Source: JAFEDN01 sp963712715
GTDB lineage: Bacteria; Pseudomonadota; Gammaproteobacteria; Coxiellales; Coxiellaceae
Direction: 5' to 3'
Length of the DNA stretch: 64,000 bases
Assembly: GCA_963712715.1 (NCBI GenBank)
Contig: CAVQJI010000048.1
Span: forward strand, 1 to 64,000
The position numbers and the translations under genes were made by a program. Shown piece by piece: positions 8,641 to 17,100 of the stretch; position 1 is the stretch's first letter, and every line of letters starts with the position of its first letter. Below the pieces are notes generated by a model, which saw nothing but the letters and a program-made list of their open reading frames with translations, had not been told where the DNA came from and ran no database searches.

Positions 8641-8852
8641 TTATTTAGGATCGACGGTCAATGGGATGCTATAACACCGAAAACCTAATCGTTTTGAGTA
8701 TATGATCGTGGCGGCCTTTCTACCATAGGGATGTATATTAGAAGAAGGATTCCCATCAGATCAAAAGATTTGATCCATGGAATCATGGTTTCCTGAACCG
8801 CCGGGTCTATAGGAGTGGTCGCCATACAATCAAGATAAATTGATTTTTGCAT
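8641..8852 (-). pseudogene. Cysteine desulfurase (NifS/IscS-type) N-terminal remnant
   Basis: From the ATG at 8852 the frame reads MQKSIYLDCMATTPIDPAVQ ETMIPW, which matches the N-terminus of NifS/IscS-type enzymes (YLDxxATTPxDPxV). After about 25 residues the match moves to another frame, NPSSNIHPYGRKAATI, equivalent to the GNPSSxHxxGxxA segment. Homology ends after about 60 codons, so the PLP lysine and catalytic cysteine loops are deleted. The remnant lies between ycaO (same strand) and the divergent carrier gene. It suggests the ancestral operon carried its own sulfur-mobilising enzyme, now presumably replaced by the cell's housekeeping desulfurase. Confidence 0.7.
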
Positions 8853-8882
8853 AATTTCTAATTATAGCTATATTTAAATAAT

Positions 8883-9155
8883 ATGAGCAAAATACATTTA
8901 CACGCCTCTTTGCAGCGTTTTGCGGAAGGCTATGAAACGCTGGAAATCCCTGGAAATTGTAGTTTAGAAGAATTGCTAAACCGCTTAATAAGCGAATTTC
9001 CACGCTTAAGACCGATTATTTTCTCAAAAAACGTCAATATTAGCCCTTATATCGTCATTTATGTCAACGGCAAAGACGCTCGAAACCGCGATGCAAAAGA
9101 GCCGATTCCCGCCAACGCTTCGGTCGAAATGATTACATCCTTGGTCGGTGGATAA
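8883..9155 (+). CDS. ThiS/MoaD-like sulfur carrier protein
   Basis: 90 residues with the beta-grasp pattern of ubiquitin-like sulfur carriers: CSLEELLNRLISEFPRLRP helix, YIVIYVNGKDAR strand, and the required C-terminal diglycine (TSLVGG at the stop). Such carriers are adenylated at the terminal glycine by an E1-like enzyme and converted to a thiocarboxylate that donates sulfur. The next gene encodes exactly such an enzyme and follows within five bases, so they form an operon. A housekeeping MoaD or ThiS role is less likely, because the neighbours are ycaO and tfuA, not moa or thi genes. Confidence 0.88.
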   Translation: MSKIHLHASLQRFAEGYETLEIPGNCSLEELLNRLISEFPRLRPIIFSKNVNISPYIVIYVNGKDARNRDAKEPIPANASVEMITSLVGG

Positions 9156-9159
9156 ATCT

Positions 9160-10272
9160 ATGAAACTAACGAAAGCCGAGATTCCCCGTTATGCTCGCCA
9201 TTTTCCGGTCATAGGGATTGAAGGACAAGAACGATTAAAAGAAGCAAAAGTGCTCTGTATTGGCGCGGGTGGATTAGGTTCACCGGTTCTGCAATACTTG
9301 TGCGCGGCGGGGGTTGGTACGGTGGGGGTTGTCGATGATGACATCGTATCAATGAGTAATTTGCATCGGCAAATATTATTCAATGAAAGTGATATTGGTC
9401 AACCTAAAGTACGCTGCGCATATGATCGCCTGCACGCGCAAAATCCGCATATTCAAATTAATGCTTATGAACAAAGGCTGCAAAAAGACAATGCAAAAAC
9501 CTTGGTCGAACCTTACGATATCATTGTAGATGGTTGCGATAATTATCAAACCCGCTATTTGATTAATGATATTTCTTTTTTATTAAAAAAACCGCTGGTT
9601 TCCGGCAGTATTTTTCAATTTCAAGGGCAGATTGGAGTGTTTAATTATCAAGACGGCCCTTGCTATCGATGTTTATACACAGAACCTCCGCCGTCTGAAT
9701 TATCGCCCAATTGCGACATCAGTGGTGTGTTAGGTGTTTTGCCCGGCATGATTGGTTCTATCCAAGCGGCTGAGGTTATTAAATTAATTACCGGCAAGGG
9801 CAAACCGTTAGTGAATCGGCTGTTGCAGGTTGATGTGCTGTATATGCAATTTAAAGAGTACATCGTGCGGAAAAATATCAATTGTCCACTCTGTTCTTGT
9901 CAGGAATTATCACATGATTTATTTAACGAGCCTGAATCGCAATCGGCAGATTTAGGATTAGAAATCGAGCCGCAATTATTATCCGCCTGGTTACATGATC
10001 CAACTCGGAAAATATATTTGATTGATGTGCGGGAGCAATATGAGCGTGTTATTTGCAATATTGGCGGTGAGCTCATGCCTTCCGGCGAATTCGATCCTCA
10101 TGCACTCTGTGTCGGTAAAAATACACCGATTGTCTTGTACTGTAAAATGGGTAGGCGCAGTGAAAATATTGCGAGATTACTCAAATCACTAGCCTATCAA
10201 GAAGTACATTATCTTAAAGGCGGCATTCTAGCTTGGATAGAACAGATCGATTCTAACTTAAATCGCTATTAG
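9160..10272 (+). CDS. E1-like adenylyltransferase/sulfurtransferase with rhodanese domain
   Basis: 370 residues from ATG 9160. GGTGGA just upstream favours this over the GTG at 9148, which overlaps the carrier gene. The N-terminal ThiF/MoeB domain shows the nucleotide loop GAGGLGS (35-41), the NLHRQILF segment, DGCDNYQTRYLIND, and two zinc cysteine pairs, CYRC and CPLC. The C-terminal rhodanese domain (about 275-365) contains the persulfide cysteine in VLYCKMGRRSE. The fusion can adenylate the diglycine carrier and load sulfur on it, as MoeBR/MOCS3-type proteins do. It is the sulfur-activation step of the proposed pathway. Apparently intact. Confidence 0.9.
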   Translation: MKLTKAEIPRYARHFPVIGIEGQERLKEAKVLCIGAGGLGSPVLQYLCAAGVGTVGVVDDDIVSMSNLHRQILFNESDIGQPKVRCAYDRLHAQNPHIQINAYEQRLQKDNAKTLVEPYDIIVDGCDNYQTRYLINDISFLLKKPLVSGSIFQFQGQIGVFNYQDGPCYRCLYTEPPPSELSPNCDISGVLGVLPGMIGSIQAAEVIKLITGKGKPLVNRLLQVDVLYMQFKEYIVRKNINCPLCSCQELSHDLFNEPESQSADLGLEIEPQLLSAWLHDPTRKIYLIDVREQYERVICNIGGELMPSGEFDPHALCVGKNTPIVLYCKMGRRSENIARLLKSLAYQEVHYLKGGILAWIEQIDSNLNRY

Positions 10273-10285
10273 AGTGTGTATAACC

Positions 10286-12290
10286 ATGTTATTGCAACAA
10301 AAAGTAGAAAAACTCCATGAAATCGAAATTTTTTCTAAGCTAAAGGCTAGCGAACTGACAGCATTGGCCCAAGCAGTACAGGAAGAACAATTTCCCGTAG
10401 ACACAGCAATCGTGCATGAAAATGAAGTGATAGACAAAATCTATTTAATTATTTCCGGCAATGCTGAGGTTACCAAACGACAAAAAAAAAACGGCTGCAT
10501 CTTGCATTTTTATCATCGGGCGATAGTATCGGTTTATCTACAATCGGATTTTATTCACAAACCAGTTTACGCACCGCCACGGTTACCACTTTAGAGCCTG
10601 TGACTACCTTATCGATTAGCATCGAACAATTAAACCAATTTTTACAACAACAGCCTGCGGTGAATGCGGAAATGTTGAGCGCTTCAGACTTAATGCTAAA
10701 AGCCAAGCTCATCCGCAATGCCGGCAGTTTCGCTGGACTATCAGTTCAAGAAATCCATGAACTGGCAAAGCTTGTAGAATCCGTCACCATTAAAGCCGGC
10801 ACAGTTATTTTTTCTCAAGGAGAAGTGGGTGATAAATGCTATTTAATTAACAGCGGTGAAGTAAACGTATTGCATAAAACCGAACAAGACGAGCGTGTCA
10901 TTGCGACCCTCACCGCTCCCATGATATTTGGCGAAACCTCATTGTTAACCGATGCACCACGTAACGCCACTCTAAAAGCAGCTACGGATTGTGAATTGCT
11001 CGCTATTTCAAAATCACAGTTTGAAAGTTTTTATCAACGCAATGTCCAAGTAGCTAGAGCTATGATGACTCTAATCATAGAAAGAAGCCGGCCGAAAAGA
11101 AATAATTTAGTTGAAACATTTACTCAACAAACAGCAGATGGAGAAATGATTACCATTTTAAAAAATCCACAGGAAGGTCGTTATTATCGACTTTCGCGCG
11201 TAGGACTCTACATTTGGAACTGTTTAGATGGAAAAACTACCTTGCACGAAATTGTTATGGGTGTATTCGAAAATTTTTTTATATTTTCCTTGGCAATGGT
11301 GCAAAATTTAGTAGCTAATTTAATCGCCGGCGATTTTGCACAATTAGAAAAACAGGTAAAATTTAAAATAAGCCATAAAACCGACTTACCTTGGTGGCAA
11401 AAAATATTGATAACGATTACCAAAGTGATGGAAGTTTCCTATTCATTTAAAAACATTGATCAATTTGTCAGTAATTTATACCGTAAACTGGGACATATAT
11501 TTTATACGCGAATGGCTCAGACGATTTTGTTATTAATTTTTCTTTTGGGTATTGCGAGTTTTATTTATATTACACCTCATATTACGCAAAATCTCAAAAC
11601 AAATAATATTCACAGTATTATTTTTTTTATAATTCTCATCAGTTTTATCTCAATATTTTTACATGAACTGTCACATGCACTCACCACCAAACATTTCGGT
11701 TATCAAGTTCATCGTTTTGGAATCGGCTGGTATTGGATTACAGCTATTGCCTTTACCGACACTTCCGATATGTGGTTAAGTACGCGCGGGCCTCGCATGA
11801 TGGTTAATTTAGCAGGAATGTATAATGATTCCATTTTAGGAGGCTTGGCTTTTATTTTAGCCATTATTTTTATCGGTATACCTATGCAGCCAATTTTTTA
11901 TGGCTATTTGGCATATTTAGCTATATATCGGTTTTTCGTAATTTAAATCCATTACTCGAGTTTGATGGTTATTATATGCTGATGGATGCCTTAGAGGTTC
12001 CTAACTTACGCCACAAAGCCATTGCTTGGCTGATAGATACCCTACCCCATCTTGCCAAAAAACCTCAGCAACGACTTCACCACAAAGAAGCAATGTATTG
12101 GCTGCTTTGTCTCATTTATTTGGTTTTTTCGATAGGCTTAACAATTTTATTACAACATACCGTGCTGAGAACTATTTTTTCTCAGCATAGTATTTGGCAC
12201 CTCATTTTACCGTTTATTATTCTGATTTTCGCCAGCTTAGGTGTATGGGCCGATATCAGGCAGCATCATAAAATAAGAGAATCTTCTTAG
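10286..12290 (+). pseudogene. Cyclic-nucleotide-binding, PqqD-like and M50 protease fusion, frameshifted
   Basis: One gene of ~660 codons read in three frames. Part 1 holds a cNMP-binding fold (AIVHENEVIDKIYLIISGNA). After a run of ten adenines (10482-10491) the frame must change to reach LSSGDSIGLSTIGF and RTATVTTLEP. Part 2 has a second cNMP domain (GEVGDKCYLINSGEVNVLHK), a PqqD-like recognition domain (GRYYRLSRVGLYIWNCLDG), membrane helices and the zinc motif HELSH. A missing T in the five-T run 11932-11936 separates part 3, which starts with the second metal motif NLNPLLEFDGYYML. This order resembles YydH-type M50 proteins that process and export RiPPs. Start at 10286, 13 bases after the previous stop. 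It may be inactive or partly rescued by slippage at the A-run. Confidence 0.8.
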
Positions 12291-12456
12291 AGAAAACCAG
12301 CATACCCACTTTTACTCAACCTTTTTCGTAACTCTTCATCACTTAAGTTTTCCAAATCTTTAAAATTAAGCTTAAATATAGCGGATCGTTGTTTTTCGGG
12401 TAAATGAGACAGTTCTTTTACTATTTTTTCAATGTATAATCTGCCATTTTTTCCAT
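12287..12456 (-). pseudogene. Frameshifted second copy of the small peptide gene
   Basis: Starts with the same ribosome site (AAAGGAG) and MEKMADYT as the intact gene at 2395. It has lost four bases after TAT, so the frame stops after 11 codons. In the restored frame it reads IVKELSHLPEKQRSAIFKLN and ELRKRLSKSGYAGFL before TAA. The leader-like part is nearly identical to copy 1 but the last residues differ. It is convergent with the M50 gene and their stop codons overlap at 12287-12290. No in-frame ATG exists for the restored frame; only ATT at the junction could serve. Confidence 0.75.
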
Positions 12457-12566
12457 TTTTTTCTCCTTTGTGATTTAACTTTCCTTAATTATAGTCCATT
12501 TTTTAAGACGCAAAAATTTATCGTGCATACACAGACTCATTCGAACCGGTTACTTCTGACCTATTT

Positions 12567-12724
12567 CAGCAATTCTCGGTAAAGTCTAACTCAACTGTAA
12601 CTCATTGAATTTTAGAGAGAGTCGCAGAGATAAAAATAAAGTTTTCGTACAATATCCCTATATGAAGTCAAGATTGATTATTTTTTAATCTATTCCTGAA
12701 TTTAACTAATAAATATAACTCCTT
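12567..12724. repeat. 158-bp repeat, solo left end of an ISNCY-like element
   Basis: Begins CAGCAATTCTCGGTAAAGTC and is almost identical over 158 bases to 15931-16088, where the same sequence immediately precedes a transposase remnant. It therefore looks like an orphan IS end. Together the two copies form direct repeats flanking 12.7-15.9 kb. Confidence 0.7.
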
Positions 12725-12787
12725 TCTGGACAAGAAGGAGTTTGCAACGGGACATAGACCAAGTTTGGGATCAGAACTCCTAATGAA

Positions 12788-13072
12788 CCTCAGTTTTGAG
12801 TTTTATTGTTGTTGAATCAACAGCATACGTAAAAGCACGATGCACTGGATCCCGCGATCAGTCGCATAGGCGGTCAGTTTAAGGAATTTTAGCCGTCATT
12901 GCGAGCGCCAGCGAAGCAATCCAGTACGAGCTTTGTAGAAATTCTGTTACTGGATTGCTTCGCTGGCGCTCGCAATGACGGCGTCTTTTGGGAAAAAAAT
13001 CCTTAAACTGACGCCTATCCGATCAAGTCGCGGGAAAACGAATCTGTGCTGCCTGGAAACTCAAAACTGGGT
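12788..13072. repeat. MITE-like palindromic element, family A (copy 2, inverted)
   Basis: Reverse-complement copy of 1987-2270. The terminal inverted repeats CAGTTTTGAGTTT lie at 12791-12803 and, as complement, at 13057-13069. The central hairpin lies at about 12895-12980. TAATGA occurs on both flanks (12781-12786 and 13072-13077), suggesting a short target duplication. It ends just before the truncated isochorismatase-family gene. Confidence 0.75.
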
Positions 13073-13087
13073 TAATGAGGTTTTTGA

Positions 13088-13674
13088 TACCGTCATGAGG
13101 AGCTCGTTCTCGTTGATCATCAGGTCGGACTGATGACGGGCGTCCGCGATTATTCAACCGGCGAGTTGAAACACAACGTGGTAGCCTTGGCTAAAGCGGC
13201 CAAGGCGCTGAAGCTGCCGATTATTGTCACGACGACTGCCCGCGACAGCATGTGGGGGCCGACGTTTCCCGAGCTCGTCGAAGCACTGCCAGGCATGGAA
13301 ATAATCGATCGCTCGTCGGTCAACGCCTTCGACGACGAACGCGTGGCTCGCGCCATCGCGGCAACCAGTCGCAAGAAGGTGATTTTCGCTGGCATTTCCC
13401 TGAAGTCTGCGCGGCTTTTCCGGCCATCACCGCCGTGAGCAAAGGGCTGGATGCGTATGTAGCAGTCGACGCCTCGGGAACCTTTAGCGAAACCAAACGC
13501 CAAGCCGGGCTCCTGCGAATGATTCAAGCCGGCGTTATTGTCTCCGACTATGCAACATTGATGGTGGAAATCCTAAAGGACAACGCGCGGCCAGAGGCTG
13601 GGAAGGTCTACGAAGCTCTGGACATGCCGTGGGCCAAGCTCGTGGGTCAGATCGCCCAGGCCTACCGGAAGTAA
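13088..13674 (+). pseudogene. Isochorismatase-family hydrolase (YcaC-like), truncated and frameshifted
   Basis: The first frame reads LVLVDHQVGLMTGVRDYS and LPIIVTTTARDSMWGP, typical of YcaC-like cysteine hydrolases. The catalytic-cysteine segment EVCAAFPAITAVSKG and the ASGTFSETKRQAG tail are in another frame, so one base was lost or gained near 13398. The N-terminal ~15 residues are absent because the open frame begins at a stop just after the family A repeat. The segment is markedly GC-richer than its surroundings, like the next gene, which suggests recent transfer. Substrates of this family vary and cannot be inferred here. Confidence 0.75.
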
Positions 13675-13677
13675 ACA

Positions 13678-14457
13678 TTATCGACTCTTCGATTGCTTCG
13701 ATTTTACCAGGGCGGCCGATGATGCTCCTTCGAGCGATAGCCCATAACCCACCTCGCGCACGATACGCTCTTTTAGTGGTTGGATGAAGTGAATACGCGT
13801 ATTTCGGCGCGTCACTTCTGGAGCTTGCAGGTACAAATCGGCTAGTTCCCGAGCGCGGGCCACTGCCTTTCCGTTCGGCACTAACTCTGCAACAACTCCC
13901 CATTCGTATGCGCTGCGCGCTGAGAGTGGCTGTGGGTTGAGCAGAAATGCCTCGGCTCGACCTGGCCCAGCTCGATAACTCCACGTTGTAAAGATTCCGT
14001 CCCCCGGCGTGACTCCCACGGCATAGTGGCCGACGTCCTGGAATGTCGCACCCTCAGCCGCTACGATAATATTAGCGAGGAGTGCGTAGTCTGAGTGGAT
14101 ATGGGCGCGTCCCTCGACAGCCGCGATCACTGGAACCCTGATGTTCGCAATGTTCTCCAAAGACTGGAGGCCTTCGTCGTGAATTCTGCTCCAGACGCCC
14201 GGGTCAGCGACGTCTCCGAATGACGTCCAGTCTACGTCACCAATGAAATTCCCACCGGCGCCGGTCATGATGACAAGCTTGTTTGCACGGTCTTGCCCGA
14301 TTCTGTGAAAAGCATCAACAAACTCCGTATGAGCTTGCGCGTTCATGATGAACGGGCCGCCGTCGCTATGGAACTCGGCTACCAGCACACCTTTGGCGTC
14401 ACGCGACAGTTTCAAATGGCGATACGCGGTAAAGTAATCAGCTTGAAGTTTTTGCAT
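13678..14457 (-). CDS. Enoyl-CoA hydratase/isomerase-like (crotonase fold) protein
   Basis: 259 residues, full length for the family. Visible are the oxyanion-hole segments GAGGNFIGDVDWTSF and PVIAAVEGRAHIHSDYALL, then FQDVGHYAVGVTPGDGIFTT where the catalytic acidic residue usually sits. The usual GGG of the second loop is replaced by GRAHIH, so the reaction may differ from classical hydration. GC-rich like the preceding pseudogene, with convergent orientation three bases from it. The start has a shared divergent promoter with the PRISE-type gene. Confidence 0.75.
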   Translation of the reverse strand: MQKLQADYFTAYRHLKLSRDAKGVLVAEFHSDGGPFIMNAQAHTEFVDAFHRIGQDRANKLVIMTGAGGNFIGDVDWTSFGDVADPGVWSRIHDEGLQSLENIANIRVPVIAAVEGRAHIHSDYALLANIIVAAEGATFQDVGHYAVGVTPGDGIFTTWSYRAGPGRAEAFLLNPQPLSARSAYEWGVVAELVPNGKAVARARELADLYLQAPEVTRRNTRIHFIQPLKERIVREVGYGLSLEGASSAALVKSKQSKSR

Positions 14458-14474
14458 GGAGTTCTCCTCATGGA

Positions 14475-14491
14475 CTATAATGACATTATAG
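14475..14491. promoter_or_regulatory. Palindromic divergent promoter/operator
   Basis: CTATAATG-A-CATTATAG is a perfect 17-base palindrome centred between the divergent starts at 14457 and 14546. Each arm contains a TATAAT -10 box, one for each strand, so polymerase and any dimeric repressor would compete for the same site. No regulator gene is adjacent. Confidence 0.5.
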
Positions 14492-14545
14492 ATTCATTTT
14501 TTTAAAGCACCAATGGAATGCTAGAGAAATCCAAAGGGATGAAAT

Positions 14546-15613
14546 ATGAAACCAAACGAGAAAAAAGCAGTTGTGGTTGGTGCAACAGGAATTATTGGCC
14601 GAGCCATTACTCAAGCGCTCGCCAATGATGGCAAATGGAATGTGATTGCACTCTCGAGATCTGGCGAATCTGTTCCAGGTACGCAACAAGCTCTCGCTGT
14701 TGATCTACTCGATAAAGAACAATCTCTCCGCCAACTTGCCTCTCTGACTGAAGTTACCCATTTGTTTTATGCAGCTTATATACCATATCCTACTTATGCC
14801 GAAGAAATAACACCCAATCTTGCGTTGTTAGTTAATGCAATTGAAGGACTTGAAGCTGCAGGCGCTCCATTGCAACACGTCACTCTGGTGACAGGCGCAA
14901 AGTATTATGGTGTGCATCTTGGTCCTATACCCACACCAGCTCGAGAGGAACAACCACCTACCATTGGTGCGATTTTTAATCGCGTTCAAGAGGATTATCT
15001 TCGTTCACGTAAAAAAACTCAGTGGCGATGGACGAATCTCATTGCGACTCATTTAACTGGTTTTGCAATAGGAAATCCAATGAATCTGGCGCTTGCGATT
15101 GGCACGTATGCCAGCATCGTCAAAGAGTTAGGATTACCTCTTTATTTCCCAGGATCAAGAGTTGCCTTTGAGGCCATGACTCAGATCATTGATGCAGATC
15201 AAGTAGGACAAGCAGCGCTTTGGGCTGCTACAACGGATGGAGCAAGTGATCAAGTCTTTAATATTGCGAATGGTGATCCAACCCGTTGGTCTTTGCTCTG
15301 GCCTGAGATTGCGGCTTATTTTGGAGTGGAAATTGGTGAGCCACGTAAGTTTCCTCTTGCCGAGACTATGTTAATACAGTCAGATTTATGGCGAAGATTG
15401 GCTGAAAAGCAAGCTCTTAAGTATTCTAATCTGACTACTTTAGTAAATTGGAAATTTCTTGAATTTGTGTTTGCTATCGAGTTCGATATCGTTCTTGCTC
15501 TTGGAAAAATTAGACGAGCAGGTTTTACGCAACAACCGGATACGAGGAACGAATTCAGCAAACGTTTCGATGAATACATTAAGGCAGGAATTCTTCCTAA
15601 GCCGAGTCGTTAG
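14546..15613 (+). CDS. PRISE-type SDR reductase (progesterone 5-beta-reductase/iridoid synthase-like)
   Basis: 355 residues. N-terminal nucleotide-binding motif VVGATGIIGRAI near residues 10-21. HVTLVTGAKYYGVHLGP near 110-125 contains the atypical catalytic tyrosine and lysine environment of the PRISE family. WTNLIATHLTGFAIGNPMNL follows, then FNIANGDPTRWSLLWPEIA. Members reduce activated alkenes (enones) with NADPH. AGGGATG lies just before the start. Base composition is intermediate between the GC-rich neighbour and the host. Substrate unknown. Confidence 0.8.
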   Translation: MKPNEKKAVVVGATGIIGRAITQALANDGKWNVIALSRSGESVPGTQQALAVDLLDKEQSLRQLASLTEVTHLFYAAYIPYPTYAEEITPNLALLVNAIEGLEAAGAPLQHVTLVTGAKYYGVHLGPIPTPAREEQPPTIGAIFNRVQEDYLRSRKKTQWRWTNLIATHLTGFAIGNPMNLALAIGTYASIVKELGLPLYFPGSRVAFEAMTQIIDADQVGQAALWAATTDGASDQVFNIANGDPTRWSLLWPEIAAYFGVEIGEPRKFPLAETMLIQSDLWRRLAEKQALKYSNLTTLVNWKFLEFVFAIEFDIVLALGKIRRAGFTQQPDTRNEFSKRFDEYIKAGILPKPSR

Positions 15614-15700
15614 CGAAACATACTATTTGAACAAAGATACCGTGAAAGGAATGCTGACTAAAAGAAAAATACTGGTCACTGGAAATAATGCTGCATAGCC

Positions 15701-15883
15701 GTGAGTTTGAGCAAATTAGAGGTCGAATTGCTTAAAAGAAATGAGCCGCTAATCAACTTAGCATTAACTAAATACGGATATGGCAGAGAGATATTCGAAG
15801 CCCTATATCCAAATGCTCCTGAAGCAATTAAATTAGCTTTATTATCTAATCCTATGCATATAATTTTAACAGAATTAAAATAA
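15701..15883 (+). CDS. Small hypothetical protein, possibly a remnant
   Basis: 60 codons from a GTG, AT-rich, sequence LSKLEVELLKRNEPLINLAL continuing to a lysine end. No domain recognised and no clear ribosome site. It sits directly upstream of the IS-like element and could be the 3' remnant of an interrupted gene. Confidence 0.3.
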   Translation: MSLSKLEVELLKRNEPLINLALTKYGYGREIFEALYPNAPEAIKLALLSNPMHIILTELK

Positions 15884-15930
15884 CACCAGACTCCAACACT
15901 TTAATTTTAAAAACTAAGCTAAATTTTCTA

Positions 15931-16981
15931 CAGCAATTCTCGGTAAAGTCTAACTCAACTGTAACTCATTGAATTTTAGAAAGAGTCGCTAGAGATAAAA
16001 ATAAAGTTTTCGCACAATATCCCTATATGAAGTCAAGATTGATTATTTTTTAATCTATTCCTGAATGTAACCAATAAATATAACTCCTTGTTTTCGAAGC
16101 CGCGTTAGAAAGAAATATTAAAAATATTATTTTTATCTCCAGTGAAAGTGTTGATGAGTGGATTTGCCTGTATGCATTTTCAAGACCCGTCATTGCTGCA
16201 ATTTCAAGAGCGACTGAAAGAAGAGCGGCAGCGTAGTAATTTACAAACTTTATTTGACGTGGAAAACATACCAAAGAAACGCAAATGCGAGAAATTATGG
16301 ATGAAATGGACAGTCATTTTTTCCAGCTGGCGTTCAAAGATCATTACTTACGTTTACAGCGCGGCAAACATCTGGAAGCCTATCAACTGATTCCAGAATA
16401 CTATTATTTCCCCATAGATGGTTCAGAATTTTTTAGCTCGGAAGATATTCACTGTGGGCAATGTTTGGTAAAGGAATACAAAAAAGATAAAAATACTTAT
16501 TCGCATCAGGGTATTGCAGGGAGGTATCGCCCACCCGGATCAAGCGCAGGTCATTCCATTTATGTCGGAACAGATTTGCAATAGTGATGGACAGGATAAG
16601 CAGGATTGCGAGATGAACGCAGCGAAACGTTACCTGGAAAAATTACGTGCTGAGCATCCATCAAATTTTTGAATTAACGGATACGCAATATCAAGCTTGC
16701 CGAAAAAAAATTTGGCAGTAAAAAGCATTTTTGGGAGACGATACGTGCCTATATCAAGATCATTATTTTTGAAACTTGGAATGGGCTACTGGCTTTCGCA
16801 TGAGAGCCGATGCGATATGAAGTCACTTTGGATGCTTCTCCCTGAGTAAGGAGGCTTCCTCTACCCAACCGAGTTGAGGGCGTTATTTAAGCCAACACAG
16901 TGCCACAAGCTGGAAATGGGTCTCTATTTGCACAGTTGGTTAGACCAAAACAGGAAATCTCGGCTTCGCCGAGAATTGCTG
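15931..16981 (+). mobile_element. Decayed ISNCY-like insertion sequence
   Basis: The ends are inverted: CAGCAATTCTCGG at 15931 and CCGAGAATTGCTG at 16969-16981. Inside, transposase pieces appear in several frames: VLMSGFACMHFQDPSLLQFQ (from 16142), FKDHYLRLQRGKHLEAYQL and YYYFPIDGSEFFSSEDIHC (from 16285). QVIPFMSEQICNSDGQDKQD, MNAAKRYLEKLRAEHP and AYIKIIIFETWNGLLAFA follow. The catalytic core between these last two pieces is deleted. At least three frameshifts and an internal deletion make it immobile. Confidence 0.75.
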
Positions 16982-17100
16982 CAGCCCAATACAAAGACTT
17001 GACCCCTATTTTTGTATACTGTATGCTTATTAGTTAAACGACCTTGATTTCCATGTCAGAGGAAATTAAAATCAAATTTTAAAAATCAAAGAGCATCAAA

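Noticed and set aside
9148..9159. GTG start for the E1-like gene
   Set aside because: ATG at 9160 has a better ribosome site and avoids overlap with the carrier gene.
8883..10272. Housekeeping molybdopterin or thiamine sulfur pathway
   Set aside because: No moa, mog or thi genes are nearby, and the genes are divergent from ycaO-tfuA.
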